A DNA stretch of 64,000 nt from Solirubrobacterales bacterium 67-14 (GTDB lineage Bacteria > Actinomycetota > Thermoleophilia > Solirubrobacterales > 70-9): positions 273,504-337,503 of the forward strand of contig MKST01000011.1 of the NCBI GenBank assembly GCA_001897355.1. Reading direction: 5' to 3'. A program made the position numbers and the translations under genes. Below are positions 7,317 through 16,690 of the stretch, piece by piece. The notes beneath the pieces were generated by a model. That model had not been told where the DNA came from and searched no databases. It saw nothing but the letters and a program-made list of their open reading frames with translations. How positions within the stretch are numbered: position 1 is the stretch's first letter; each line of letters opens with the position of its first letter.

Positions 7317-9563
7317 CTAGTCCTCGGCCGCCGCGTCATCCTCGCGTTCGGCTTCTTCCTTGAGCGCTTCGATCCGGTCGGCGTAGAGCTTGTCCTTGTC
7401 GAGTTTGGCGCAGCGGTTCGGATCGATCTTGCCGTTGACCTTGTAGACGTAATCGGCCTGCGGCGTGATGTCGTCCTCGGAGACCACGAGCTTGAGCGCC
7501 GGGTCGCCGTCGATCCAGCCGCGCACGGGGTAGTAGTAGTCGGCGGTCGGCGAGTCTTGCGAGTACTCGCTGGTGATGATGTAGTCGAAGTCGCCGGCGT
7601 TGATCGTGTTGATGAACTCGCGGCAGTTGTCGATCAGGCGGTAGGTGCCGTTCGGGCCCTTCTGCCCGATGTACTGGACGTAATTGGAACGGTCGACCCC
7701 GTAGAAGCCGTACTGGCCGAAGAAGATCTCGCCGGAACCGGCCAGGGCGATCCGTTTGTCCTTCAGGTCGCGGGTGAACGCGAACGCGTCCTGCGGCCCG
7801 CCTTCCTGCAGGAAGAGCGTGGTCCGGGTGTAGTGCTTGTTGGCGTAGCCGACCTCTTCGCCCCGGCCCCAGATCGCGGCGATCAGGGCGATCGCGGTCA
7901 CGCAGGCGACGATCACCACCCGCGGCACCTTGGTGTTGTCCTTCATCCAGCTGAGGCCGACCGGCGCCCAGACGATCGCCAGCGTGAGGAAGACCGCCCC
8001 GGGCAGGAAGCCCGGATACCACTTGGGAGAGGTCAGCACCGTGATCGCATAGACCGCGGCGAGGAAGATCAGCACCTTCTTGGCCCGGTCCTCCGGTTCC
8101 CGCAGTTGCCGGATCAGCGGCAGCATCACGGCCGCCAGCAGCAATCCCGGCAGCAGGTAGCGGGTGTTGGTGAAGAAGCCACGCGGCTGGAACTCCTGGC
8201 CGGCCGCGGTGAGCGGCGTGAACACGTAGACCACGGCGGTGATCAGGGCGGCGGCCGAGATCACCCGGACGATCTTGTTGCGTGACTTGACCACCAGCCA
8301 GATCGCCGCCGCAGCGAGCATGACCAGGATCAGCGGGAACAGCACCCCGAAGGCGTCGTCGAGGCGGGGGAAGAACCACCAGCGGTAGATGCCCGGGTCG
8401 GTCAGGTAGTGGGCGACCGAGAAACGGGGCCGCGGGTCGAGCGGCATCTGGTCGGGCTGTGGCAGCTTGAGCGGACCCCAGCCGACCGCCGGCACCGGGT
8501 TGCCCCCCGTGTAGACCATCGCCCGCACGTACCAGTAGCCGCCGACCAGGAACATCGAGATGCCGAGGCAGAGCGCGGTGGTGAGGCGGCGGCCCTTGCC
8601 GCTGACCAGGACCATGCCGAGGAAGATCACGCCGATCGGGGCCAGCATCGAAACCTTGATCGAGATCGCCAGGCCGGCCGCGATCCCGGCCATGATCAGC
8701 GGTCCCTTGTCGAGCAGCGGCGCGTTGGCATCCGGGGTTTCGGACACGGCGCCGGATTTCGGCGCCCGGCGCTGATGCCCGTTGATCAAGAAGGCGACGA
8801 AGGCGACCAGGAAGGCGAAGCAGACGATGTCGTTGCGGCCCTCGCCGGGCTGGGTCTCGATCATCACGCCGGCCGAGAGCAGGATCGCGCCGCCGACCAG
8901 GGTGGCCGGACCGACCCCGTAGGGGCGGCCCACGCACCAGCAGGCGAGCAGGGCGATCCCAAGCGGGAGCATGTTGAAGACCGGCGAGAGGAAGTCGCTG
9001 CTGAGCAGGCCCATCAGGGCGCCGTGCATCAGCTCCGAGCTCTGCGGATAGAACCAGACCGCGAGCCGCAGGGCGTCCGTGTAATGGAGCTGCGTGATCG
9101 AGCCTTCCTGGATGAACCGGGCCGCATCCGGCATGTGGTACCAGGTGGTGTCGCCCCCGAACATGCCCTGGTCGAGGCTGAGCTGGGTCGGGAAGGTCCA
9201 CTCGGCGACGCACCAGGAGGCAACGGCGATCGCGACCAGGAAGGCCCAGGTAGGCACCGCCGGCGCCGCGATCTGCTCGACGTCACGCGGCGCGAACTTC
9301 CAGGCCAGTCCGGCACCGGCCAGCGGGATCACGATGCATGCGGCGGTGATCCAGGCTTCCTTCAGCAGTCCGACCGAACCGATCAGCTGCAGCGAGATGA
9401 TCAGCAGCGCGAAGGCGATCGTCAGCTCGGAGAGGCGGGCCAGCGCCCCCGAGAACTCGGGCACGATCCAGCGCCGGATCCACCAGGAGCCGTACCAGAC
9501 GGCACCGCAGATCGCGGCGATCTGAAGCACTCCGGCGATGTATGAAGCGAGGGACGGGGTCAA
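7317..9563 (-). CDS. Polytopic GT-C-like membrane glycosyltransferase
   Basis: The protein has 748 residues: about twelve transmembrane helices up to residue 550, then a soluble C-terminal domain ending in an acidic tail. The loop GGDTTWYH (136-143) in the first large extracytoplasmic segment, followed by PDAARFIQEG, resembles the Asp-containing catalytic loop of GT39/GT83-type transferases that use polyprenyl-linked sugars. Substrates are unknown. The start is TTG 9563 with AGGA upstream, 86 nt downstream of msrA on the same strand. Confidence 0.8.
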   Translation of the reverse strand: MTPSLASYIAGVLQIAAICGAVWYGSWWIRRWIVPEFSGALARLSELTIAFALLIISLQLIGSVGLLKEAWITAACIVIPLAGAGLAWKFAPRDVEQIAAPAVPTWAFLVAIAVASWCVAEWTFPTQLSLDQGMFGGDTTWYHMPDAARFIQEGSITQLHYTDALRLAVWFYPQSSELMHGALMGLLSSDFLSPVFNMLPLGIALLACWCVGRPYGVGPATLVGGAILLSAGVMIETQPGEGRNDIVCFAFLVAFVAFLINGHQRRAPKSGAVSETPDANAPLLDKGPLIMAGIAAGLAISIKVSMLAPIGVIFLGMVLVSGKGRRLTTALCLGISMFLVGGYWYVRAMVYTGGNPVPAVGWGPLKLPQPDQMPLDPRPRFSVAHYLTDPGIYRWWFFPRLDDAFGVLFPLILVMLAAAAIWLVVKSRNKIVRVISAAALITAVVYVFTPLTAAGQEFQPRGFFTNTRYLLPGLLLAAVMLPLIRQLREPEDRAKKVLIFLAAVYAITVLTSPKWYPGFLPGAVFLTLAIVWAPVGLSWMKDNTKVPRVVIVACVTAIALIAAIWGRGEEVGYANKHYTRTTLFLQEGGPQDAFAFTRDLKDKRIALAGSGEIFFGQYGFYGVDRSNYVQYIGQKGPNGTYRLIDNCREFINTINAGDFDYIITSEYSQDSPTADYYYPVRGWIDGDPALKLVVSEDDITPQADYVYKVNGKIDPNRCAKLDKDKLYADRIEALKEEAEREDDAAAED

Positions 9564-9649
9564 GGCCGTCCTGTGGACACGGTTGGCACCGCGGGAATCC
9601 TAATTTATGGCCGGTCGGGTTGGCTTCCGGCACACCCTGCCGGTCTGGA

Positions 9650-10309
9650 TCAGGCGGGGCCGCCGGCCAGCGGCACCTGGCAGGCGACGCCGGTACCGGC
9701 CAGGCCGCAGTAGCCGTTGGGGACCTTGTCGAGGTACTGCTGATGCGGCCCTTCCGCGTAGTAGAACGGGCCGGCCGCTTCGATCTCCGTGGTGATCTCC
9801 CCCAGCCCGCGAGCGGAAAGCGCCTGCTGGTAGGTGGCGCGGGCCATCTCGGCGACCTCTTTCTGGTGCTCGTCGACGGCGAAGATCGCCGACCGGTACT
9901 GGGTGCCTACGTCGTTTCCCTGGCGCATGCCCTGGGTCGGGTCATGCTCGGAGAAGAAGACCTCGAGCAGTCGTTCGTAGCTGACCTGCTGCGGGTCGAA
10001 GGCGACCATCACGGACTCGGCGTGGCCGGTCCGGCCGCTGCAGACCTCTTCGTAGGTCGGGTAGGGCGTGAAGCCGTTCTGGTAGCCGACCGCGGTCGTG
10101 TAGACCCCGTCGAGGTTCCAGAAGAGGCGCTCCGCCCCCCAGAAGCAACCGAGCGCGAAGTAGGCGACCTCGATCCCCTCCGGGAACGGCCCCTGGATCG
10201 GGTTGCCCAGCACGGTGTGTCGCTCCGGGATCGGGAAGTCGTAGTCGTCGCGGCCGGGGAGCGAATCCTCCGGGGCCGGCATCGTCGTCTTATCGCGGCC
10301 GAAGAGCAT
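9650..10309 (-). CDS. msrA: Peptide methionine sulfoxide reductase MsrA
   Basis: This enzyme reduces methionine S-sulfoxide in proteins. The 219-residue sequence has the catalytic GCFWG motif with C55 and two resolving-type cysteines at C201 and C210 near the C terminus ([12 protein letters not shown]), plus conserved RTGHAESV and [10 protein letters not shown]. The N-terminal extension of about 45 residues before the catalytic domain is usual for the longer MsrA form. It reads in the same direction as its neighbours, with 21 nt to the SGNH gene. Confidence 0.97.
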   Translation of the reverse strand: MLFGRDKTTMPAPEDSLPGRDDYDFPIPERHTVLGNPIQGPFPEGIEVAYFALGCFWGAERLFWNLDGVYTTAVGYQNGFTPYPTYEEVCSGRTGHAESVMVAFDPQQVSYERLLEVFFSEHDPTQGMRQGNDVGTQYRSAIFAVDEHQKEVAEMARATYQQALSARGLGEITTEIEAAGPFYYAEGPHQQYLDKVPNGYCGLAGTGVACQVPLAGGPA

Positions 10310-10330
10310 GCACCGATGCTACTCCGGTGC

Positions 10331-12019
10331 TCAGGAACCCGGGGCGGGAACCTGGCTGGCCATGTGCATGTAGCCGGCGGCGCTGGGATGGATGCCGGTG
10401 TCACCGCTGATGATCCAGGGCGGTCCGACCGCCGGCCCCGAGCAGAACGAAAGCGGGTGGTTGACCAGCAGCTCGTCCTGGGTCAGGGTCGACTGGACGC
10501 TCGGCCCGTCGACCTTGTAGCCGAGGTAGGAACAGGAGAAGTTCGAGGGGTATTGCGGCGACATGTCGATGCCGATGTCAAAGCGCGGCGGCGATATCAC
10601 GGTGATCCGGCTGGCCGAGACCTGCCCGGCCTCGTCGGCGATGATGCCGTTGAGGAGCTCGGTCATCATCTCGAGCTGGCTCGAGCTGTAGGCAAGGGCC
10701 GAAGACGGTATGGCGAGGTGGTACTGCATGAGCACGATCCGCGAGGTGGTGTTCTCGACCAAGCTGGTGTAGAGCTCGCTCAGGCGCTGGTCGAGATCGA
10801 CCGAGGCGAAGGCGTCGAGCACGCACTGGCGGAAGTCGCCGAAGATGTGCGACTCGAGGGCGCAGCCCATGTTGTCGATCCCGAACAGCACGTCCGAGAG
10901 CAGCGGGTTGGCGCCGATGGTCATCAGGATGTAGTCCGGGTCCTGGCTCTCGATCGATTTCAGGGTCGAGTTGAACTGGCCGCCAGGCAGCCAGTCGGTC
11001 GGGGCCGAACCGGTCACCGCGTAGTTCTCGTACTCGGTGATCCCGTACTGGTTGGCCCACTGCGCCGCCCATGAGATGTTGCGTGAGAGCCCGAAGTCGG
11101 GCAGGTAGTTCGGCTTGGTCCCGACCGAGCTGTTGGTGTTGGTCGAGTTGGAGGAGCAGGCGTCGTTGAAAACGGTCGCGCCCGGACGGCACTTGAGCAG
11201 CTGGGCCAGGCCCATCTGCTTGCCGGTCGACCCGAAATAGCCGAAGCCGGCGGTGACCGAGTCGCCCAGCGCGACGACCGACACCGTCGAGGGAGCCTCC
11301 GCGCTCAGGCGGATCTGGACCCGCTGCCGGGCCATCAGGCGTCCCTTCCGGTAGCCGTCGATCACGATCTCGTCCGCCCCCGGTCGGCCCGAGGACCGGT
11401 AGACGAGCGCGCCACCCCGGTGGGACACGCGGCCCTTCTTCGGCTGCTCGCTGATCCGCCAGTTCAGCTTCCGGCCGCAGCTCGGCAGCGCGATCCGCCG
11501 GGCCTTGCCGGTCGCGGGCGGGACCACTACCCGGGGCAGCGTCTCGCAGAACCCGGCGGGCGCCCGCGGCACGCCCGCCTGCGCGGAGCTGAAGCCCGCC
11601 CCCTGGTCCTGGCCCAGGGCGACGGACGGCAGCTCGTAATCGACGTTCGAAGAGATGCTGCTGGCCATCGGGTGGCGCAGGACGGCCCGGGCCACGGCTG
11701 TCGGCACCGCGATCCCCTTGACGTAGGTGAACTTCTGGCGCTGGTCTCCCAGCCGGATCCTTCCGGCGTGGGACGAGAACCGCCACCTGATGGTCCAGCT
11801 CCGCTGGGGTGCGTCGATCGAGAGTCGCCCGCGAACCCCGAGCCCCGCGGACCTCAGGGGCAGCTCGAGCGGCAAGAGAACCTTCCAGTTGGAGCCGTAG
11901 CCGGCCAGGCGGATCAGGCCCGAACTGCGACCGGCTGCGTCGGCGCCGGTCGGAAGCAGCGCAACGGCGGCCAGTGCGACCAGGCCGGCGGCGACGATCT
12001 GCGCGATCCGTCGCCGCAT
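10331..12019 (-). CDS. Secreted SGNH/GDSL hydrolase with N-terminal beta-rich region
   Basis: The protein has 562 residues with a signal peptide (1-29, ending in ADAA). Residues 30-240 are beta-rich and include a cadherin-like repeat (KLNWRISEQPKKGRVSHRGG). The SGNH domain follows: block I LGDSVTAGFG with S254, block III GANPLL, and block V DTGIHPS with H544. It probably deacylates an extracellular lipid or glycan. ATG 12019 with GGGAG is preferred to ATG 12052, which would add 11 residues before the signal peptide. It is divergent from the gene at 12051. Confidence 0.87.
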   Translation of the reverse strand: MRRRIAQIVAAGLVALAAVALLPTGADAAGRSSGLIRLAGYGSNWKVLLPLELPLRSAGLGVRGRLSIDAPQRSWTIRWRFSSHAGRIRLGDQRQKFTYVKGIAVPTAVARAVLRHPMASSISSNVDYELPSVALGQDQGAGFSSAQAGVPRAPAGFCETLPRVVVPPATGKARRIALPSCGRKLNWRISEQPKKGRVSHRGGALVYRSSGRPGADEIVIDGYRKGRLMARQRVQIRLSAEAPSTVSVVALGDSVTAGFGYFGSTGKQMGLAQLLKCRPGATVFNDACSSNSTNTNSSVGTKPNYLPDFGLSRNISWAAQWANQYGITEYENYAVTGSAPTDWLPGGQFNSTLKSIESQDPDYILMTIGANPLLSDVLFGIDNMGCALESHIFGDFRQCVLDAFASVDLDQRLSELYTSLVENTTSRIVLMQYHLAIPSSALAYSSSQLEMMTELLNGIIADEAGQVSASRITVISPPRFDIGIDMSPQYPSNFSCSYLGYKVDGPSVQSTLTQDELLVNHPLSFCSGPAVGPPWIISGDTGIHPSAAGYMHMASQVPAPGS

Positions 12020-12050
12020 CTTGCTCCCGTGCCCGGTGCCTGTTCCCCAC

Positions 12051-12713
12051 ATGACGACAACATTAACCGCCGATCCGGCCAGTTGGAGCGATTTCGGGAA
12101 TAAACTGCTGGACGTGGGCGCGCGGATCATCGAGAACGGCGAGATCGGAATCACCTGGGTGATGGAAGACGAGGCGATGGCCCGGGCCTCGCACGCGCTG
12201 ACCGACGGCGAGAGGGTCTGGCTGGTCGACCCGGTCGATGACGAGGCGGCGATCGAGCGGGCGCTCTCGCTGGGCAAGCCGGAGGTCGTCTTCCAGCTGC
12301 TCGATCGGCACAAGCGCGACTGCCAGCAGGTCGCCGACCGGCTCGGCGTCAAGCTGGTCGTGCTCCCGCTCGAGCTGCGGGGCACACCTTTCGAAGCGAT
12401 CGAGGTGGTCGAGAACCCGATCTGGAAGGAGCGCGCCCTCTGGTGGAAGAAGACCAAGACCCTGGTCGTGGCCGAGGCGGTCGGGGCCAGCAAGATGTTC
12501 CGCCCCACCGAGGCCGGCGCCGGCGTCCACATCGGCCTGCGCGTCACCCCGCCCCGCAAGCAGCTCGGCACCTACAACCCTCGGCACCTGCTGATGGGCC
12601 ACGGCGACCCGATCAACGGCGACCAGGCCACGGTCGCCCTGCAAGATGCCCTCGACAAGTCCCGCAAGGACCTCCCCAGCGCCCTCTTCCTGATGCCCCG
12701 CGCTTTCCGCTAG
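12051..12713 (+). CDS. Degenerate metallo-beta-lactamase-fold protein
   Basis: This 220-residue protein shows a beta-lactamase-like layout (RVWLVDPVDDEAAIERAL, then a helix-strand pattern and a final HLLMGHGDPI). Where an active enzyme would carry HxHxDH it has DRHKRDC, so most metal ligands are lost. It may be a non-catalytic or altered member; function is unknown. The start ATG 12051 overlaps the possible upstream start of the divergent SGNH gene, so the two promoters must lie within coding sequence or in the 30 nt between them. Confidence 0.72.
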   Translation: MTTTLTADPASWSDFGNKLLDVGARIIENGEIGITWVMEDEAMARASHALTDGERVWLVDPVDDEAAIERALSLGKPEVVFQLLDRHKRDCQQVADRLGVKLVVLPLELRGTPFEAIEVVENPIWKERALWWKKTKTLVVAEAVGASKMFRPTEAGAGVHIGLRVTPPRKQLGTYNPRHLLMGHGDPINGDQATVALQDALDKSRKDLPSALFLMPRAFR

Positions 12714-12738
12714 GCGCAGCCGGCGGAGCCCGGCGAGG

Positions 12739-13665
12739 TCAGAAGTTGGCTTGGCTCAGGCAGAGGTAGTTGCCGTCCGGCTCCTCGACGTACACGTAGC
12801 TCCAAGAGCCCTGGTCGGTGCTCACCGTGACCGGCTCGCCGTGGAATCTCACGCCCTCGCCGCCCAGCCGCTCGTATTCCCGCTCGAGATTGGTCACGCC
12901 GACCCCGAAGTCCATCGGGCCGGCATGCCCCCACTCGCCGTGCATCGGTGGCGACGGCGGGAAGTGCTGGACCGGCTCGAGTCCGCCGCCGCGGGGGTTG
13001 GTCATCAGGACCATGTGCTGGCGCGGGGGCTCCCGGTCGCCGTACCAGGGCGCCATCGGCTCGAAGTAGCCGTCTGAGTCGAAGAGCATGCCGGTGAAGC
13101 CGAGCCGCTCGTAGAAGGCCCGGGTCCGGTCCATGTCGGTGACCCCGAAGGCGACGTGGTTGACGCCATGCGGCCCGGGCTGGTTCTGCCAGCCCTCTTC
13201 CAGCGCGTACCACTCGATCAGCTCGATCTTGCCACCGGAGGGGTCGGCCACGTACGAGAGCCCGCAGGTGATGCCGTAGGGCGTCGTCTCGGTGTCGTTG
13301 GGCTCCATCAGGGAGGTGACGCCCTGCCCGACCAGTTTCTCGTAGAAGTCCGCCTGGCCCTGCGCGTAGAGGCAGATCTCACTGATGCCCGGCTCGCCCC
13401 AGCCGATCCCTTCGGGCAGCGGCGGGACTTCCCGGTCCAGCACCTCGACCAGCTTCAGGCCGGCCAGGCCGAGCGAGGAGGGGTTGGCGCTGCGGAGGTG
13501 CATGACCCTGGCCTCGGCGACATCCCGGCCGGCCACTCCTTCCATCCCGGGCAGCGGACCCGTGTAGTCGAAAGCGATTTCCGTGAAACCCAGCTCGGCG
13601 TAGAAACCGAGCGCTTGGTCGATGTCGGGGGCACCGACTCCGATGTGTTCGACTCCGAGTAGCAC
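12739..13665 (-). CDS. Double VOC (glyoxalase/dioxygenase-like) protein
   Basis: This 308-residue protein is made of two VOC modules. The first (2-150) starts GVEHIGVGAPDIDQALGFYA, and the second (about 165-305) starts GVNHVAFGVTDMDRTRAFYE. Each has the N-terminal metal His, and each ends with a metal-ligand Glu region (GGKIELIEWY; DGNYLCLS in the second, where the Glu is replaced). The GTG start at 13665 is fixed by GGAGG 6 nt upstream. It is divergent from the CoA-transferase operon and shares its 142-bp promoter region, which suggests a role in aromatic or organic acid catabolism (inference). Confidence 0.83.
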   Translation of the reverse strand: MLLGVEHIGVGAPDIDQALGFYAELGFTEIAFDYTGPLPGMEGVAGRDVAEARVMHLRSANPSSLGLAGLKLVEVLDREVPPLPEGIGWGEPGISEICLYAQGQADFYEKLVGQGVTSLMEPNDTETTPYGITCGLSYVADPSGGKIELIEWYALEEGWQNQPGPHGVNHVAFGVTDMDRTRAFYERLGFTGMLFDSDGYFEPMAPWYGDREPPRQHMVLMTNPRGGGLEPVQHFPPSPPMHGEWGHAGPMDFGVGVTNLEREYERLGGEGVRFHGEPVTVSTDQGSWSYVYVEEPDGNYLCLSQANF

Positions 13666-13761
13666 TGCTACCTCCTCATCTCGTCTCTGGTCACCTCGCC
13701 TGCCGGCGCCCGGATCGGGGCCGACAGACCACATGGTACACTCTGCGGACAAAGTAACGCT

Positions 13762-13790
13762 ATGCGCACAACGAATTCGTTGCCGCGCAT
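13762..13790. promoter_or_regulatory. Near-perfect palindrome, candidate IclR operator
   Basis: Around the centre CAACGAATTCGTTG the arms extend to ATGCGCA and CCGCGCAT, giving a 29-nt palindrome with one extra base. Read on the minus strand, its left half is ATTCG-TTGTG-CGCAT, which fits the (G/A)TTCG-N5-CGCA(C/T) form I recall for PcaR-type IclR operators. It lies 17 nt upstream of the CoA-transferase start, and an IclR gene ends this cluster. Confidence 0.6.
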
Positions 13791-13807
13791 GACCGATCGG
13801 GGACGAA

Positions 13808-14662
13808 TTGACTGCAACCGCATCGCGGCCAAACCCGGAGCCATCCGTGTTCTTGCCGCTCGACCAGGCAATCGGTGACCTGCTGAACGACGGGGACTCG
13901 GTCGCCTTCGAAGGGTTCACCCACCTCATACCCTTCGCCGCCGGCCAAGAGACGATCCGGCAGGGCAAACGGAACCTCGAACTGATCCGGATGACCCCGG
14001 ACCTGATCTACGACCAGCTGATCGGGGCCGGATGCGCCCGGCGGCTCGTCTTCTCCTACGGCGGCAACCCCGGCGTCGGCTCGCTGCACCGCTTCCGCGA
14101 CGCGATCGAGCACGACTGGCCCGCCCCGCTCGAGCTCGAGGAGCACAGCCACGCCGGCATGGTCAACCGTTACGTCGCCGGCGCCGCCGGCCTCCCCTTC
14201 GCCGTCCTCCGCGGGTACGCGGGGACCGACCTGCCGCAACACGTCGAGGTGGCCGAGATCGAGTGCCCCTTCACCGGCGAGCGGCTCTCCGCCGTGCCGG
14301 CCATCCGTCCCGACCTGACCGTGATCCACGCCCAGCAGGCCGACCGCCGGGGCAACGTCCAACTCTGGGGCATCCCCGGGGTCCAGAAAGAGGCCGTGCT
14401 CGCCGCCGACCGCTCGCTGGTCACGGTCGAGGAGCTGGTCGACGAGATCGAGCTCAAACCGGGCGGCGTCGTCATCCCGCACTGGGCCGTGACCGCGATC
14501 TCACATGTGCCGGGCGGCGCCCAGCCCTCCTACACCGACGGGTACACGACCCGCAACAACGACTTCTATCGGGAGTGGGACGAGATCAGCCGGGACCGGG
14601 ACCGGTTCCTCCGATGGCTGGCCGCCGAAGGCCTGGCCGACAAAGCCGAGGTCGCCCGGTGA
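13808..14662 (+). CDS. CoA-transferase subunit A (PcaI/GctA/IpdA-like)
   Basis: The 284-residue alpha subunit of a class I CoA-transferase carries EGFTHLIPFAAG near the N terminus and YGGNPGVGS further on. With subunit B it would move CoA onto a dicarboxylic or keto acid. The thiolase and PcaR-like regulator next door favour 3-oxoadipate as substrate, but the sequence type is also close to glutaconate CoA-transferase and IpdA. The start is TTG 13808, five bases after GGGGA. It overlaps subunit B by 4 nt. Confidence 0.85.
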   Translation: MTATASRPNPEPSVFLPLDQAIGDLLNDGDSVAFEGFTHLIPFAAGQETIRQGKRNLELIRMTPDLIYDQLIGAGCARRLVFSYGGNPGVGSLHRFRDAIEHDWPAPLELEEHSHAGMVNRYVAGAAGLPFAVLRGYAGTDLPQHVEVAEIECPFTGERLSAVPAIRPDLTVIHAQQADRRGNVQLWGIPGVQKEAVLAADRSLVTVEELVDEIELKPGGVVIPHWAVTAISHVPGGAQPSYTDGYTTRNNDFYREWDEISRDRDRFLRWLAAEGLADKAEVAR

Positions 14663-15384
14663 GCGCCTTCGACCCGGCCGAGCTGATGACGGTCGCCGCG
14701 GCGCGTGAGCTCCGCGACGGCCAGAGCGTGCTGGTCGGGGTCGGCCGGCCCAGCCACGCGGCGATCCTCGCCAAGCGGACCCATTCCCCTGGCCTGATCC
14801 TGGTCTACGAATCGGGGACGATCGACACCGACCCGGAGAACATCCCCCTCTCGATCGGCGACCCCGAGCTGGCCGCGACTTCGGTCTCGACCGTTTCCCT
14901 GCCGGACATCTTCAACTACTGGCTGCAGCCCGGGCGGATCGACGCCGGCTTCCTCGGCGCCGCCCAGATCGACCGCCACGGCAACCTCAACACGACCGTG
15001 ATCGGCGGCTACGACCATCCCAAGGTGAGGCTGCCCGGGGCCGGCGGCGCCCCCGAGATCGCCCGCTCCTGCAGCGAGATCGTGGTCACCCTCCCCCACT
15101 CGAAGCGCACCTTCGTCGAAGGGCTCGACTTCACGACCTCGCTCTGCCGGGGCGAGGGCGGCAGCATGGCCGTGGTGACCGACCTCGCCGTGCTGCGGAC
15201 CAGCGACCGCCACGACGAGCTCGAGCTGACCGAGACCTTCCCCGGGGTGTCGGTCGAGGACGTACTGGAGGCGACCAGCTGGGAGCTCAAGGTCGCACCG
15301 GAGGTCAGCACCGTCGCCGAGCCCTCCGACCGGGAGCTGGAGGTGCTCAGGTCCCTCGGGTCGAAGCCGAAGGCGGTGCGGTGA
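14659..15384 (+). CDS. CoA-transferase subunit B (PcaJ/GctB/IpdB-like)
   Basis: The 241-residue beta subunit contains the YESGTIDTD segment (E51), where class I CoA-transferases carry the catalytic glutamate that forms the glutamyl-CoA thioester. It begins with GTG in a GTGA overlap with subunit A and ends in a GTGATGATG overlap with the thiolase, so three proteins are translated in a chain. Presence of E51 argues for true transferase rather than only hydrolase activity, though IpdAB-like action cannot be excluded. Confidence 0.85.
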   Translation: MSAFDPAELMTVAAARELRDGQSVLVGVGRPSHAAILAKRTHSPGLILVYESGTIDTDPENIPLSIGDPELAATSVSTVSLPDIFNYWLQPGRIDAGFLGAAQIDRHGNLNTTVIGGYDHPKVRLPGAGGAPEIARSCSEIVVTLPHSKRTFVEGLDFTTSLCRGEGGSMAVVTDLAVLRTSDRHDELELTETFPGVSVEDVLEATSWELKVAPEVSTVAEPSDRELEVLRSLGSKPKAVR

Positions 15385-16592
15385 TGATGAGCGAGCCGGT
15401 CTACCTCGTCGACTCGGTCCGCACCCCGATCGGCAAGTTCGGGGGCGGCCTCGCCTCGGTCCGACCTGACGACCTGGCCGCCGCCGCGATCCGCGAGCTG
15501 ATGGCCCGCAACCCCTCCCTCGACGGAGAGTGGGTCGACGGCATCTGCCTCGGGGACGCGAACCAAGCCGGTGAGGACAACCGCAACGTCGCCCGGATGG
15601 CCGCCCTGCTGGCCGGCCTGCCGGTGACCGTGCCGGGCTCGACCGTCAACCGCCTCTGCGGCTCCGGCCTCGACGCCGTCTTCTCGATCAGCCGCGAGAT
15701 CGAGACCGGCGACGGCTCGATCGGGATCGCCGGTGGGGTCGAGTCGATGAGCCGGGCGCCGTGGGTCGTACCGAAGCCGGCCCGTGGCTTCCCTCACAGC
15801 GACGAGACGATGCATTCGACCACCCTCGGCTGGCGGATGGTCAACCCGGAAATGCCTTCCGAATGGACGGTCAGCCTCGGCGAGTGCGCCGAGATCCTGG
15901 CCGAGCGGTACTCGATCAGCCGCGAGGCCCAGGACGAGTTCGCGCTGAGGAGCCAGCAGGCCGCGGACCGCGCCTGGAGCGAGGGGCTCTTCGACGACGA
16001 GGTGTTCCAGGTGCCCGGCACCGAGCTCGACCGTGATCAGGGGATCCGTCCCGAGACCACGCCCGAGGGTCTGGCCCGGCTGAAACCCGTTTTCCGGGCC
16101 GGCGGCACGGTCACGGCCGGCAACTCCTCCCAGCTCAGCGACGGAGCCTCGGTCGTGCTGATGGCCGACCAGGACGGCCTGGACCGCCTGGGCGCCAAAC
16201 CGCGAGCCCGGATCGCCTCGCGGGCGACCAGCGCGATCGAACCCCACCTCTTCGGCCTCGGCCCGGTCGCCGCCTCGGAGAAGGCCCTGGCGCGCGCCGG
16301 GATCGGCTGGGACGACCTGGCCGTGGTCGAACTCAACGAGGCCTATGCGGCCCAGTCGCTGGCTTGCCTGGCCGAGTGGACCGAGCTCGATCCGGAGCTG
16401 GTCAACCCCAACGGCGGCGCGATCGCGATCGGCCACCCCCTCGGCTGCTCCGGCAGTCGCCTGCTGGGCACCCTGGTCGCCGAGCTCGAGCGCCGGGGCG
16501 GCGGTTGGGGGCTGGCCACGATGTGCATCGGGGTGGGCCAGGGCATAGCCGCGGTGGTCGAGGTCCCCTCCGGCCCGGTCCCCGAGCCGTGA
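15381..16592 (+). CDS. Thiolase, probable 3-oxoadipyl-CoA thiolase
   Basis: This 403-residue thiolase has the nucleophile in NRLCGSGLD (C93), the GHPLGCSGSR His motif and a second active-site Cys in MCIGVGQG. It would split a 3-oxoacyl-CoA into acetyl-CoA and a shortened acyl-CoA. Coupled to CoA-transferase A/B it matches a pcaI-pcaJ-pcaF order. GTG 15381 or the following ATGs (15384, 15387) could be the start; all are in frame. Confidence 0.9.
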   Translation: MMMSEPVYLVDSVRTPIGKFGGGLASVRPDDLAAAAIRELMARNPSLDGEWVDGICLGDANQAGEDNRNVARMAALLAGLPVTVPGSTVNRLCGSGLDAVFSISREIETGDGSIGIAGGVESMSRAPWVVPKPARGFPHSDETMHSTTLGWRMVNPEMPSEWTVSLGECAEILAERYSISREAQDEFALRSQQAADRAWSEGLFDDEVFQVPGTELDRDQGIRPETTPEGLARLKPVFRAGGTVTAGNSSQLSDGASVVLMADQDGLDRLGAKPRARIASRATSAIEPHLFGLGPVAASEKALARAGIGWDDLAVVELNEAYAAQSLACLAEWTELDPELVNPNGGAIAIGHPLGCSGSRLLGTLVAELERRGGGWGLATMCIGVGQGIAAVVEVPSGPVPEP

Positions 16593-16690
16593 GCGAACCA
16601 GAGCCGCGACCGCCCCTGAAGCCGCTCCATTCGGTGCAGCCGGCGCAGTGGTCGACGACCTTCCGCCGAGCGACCGATAAGAATGCGCCC

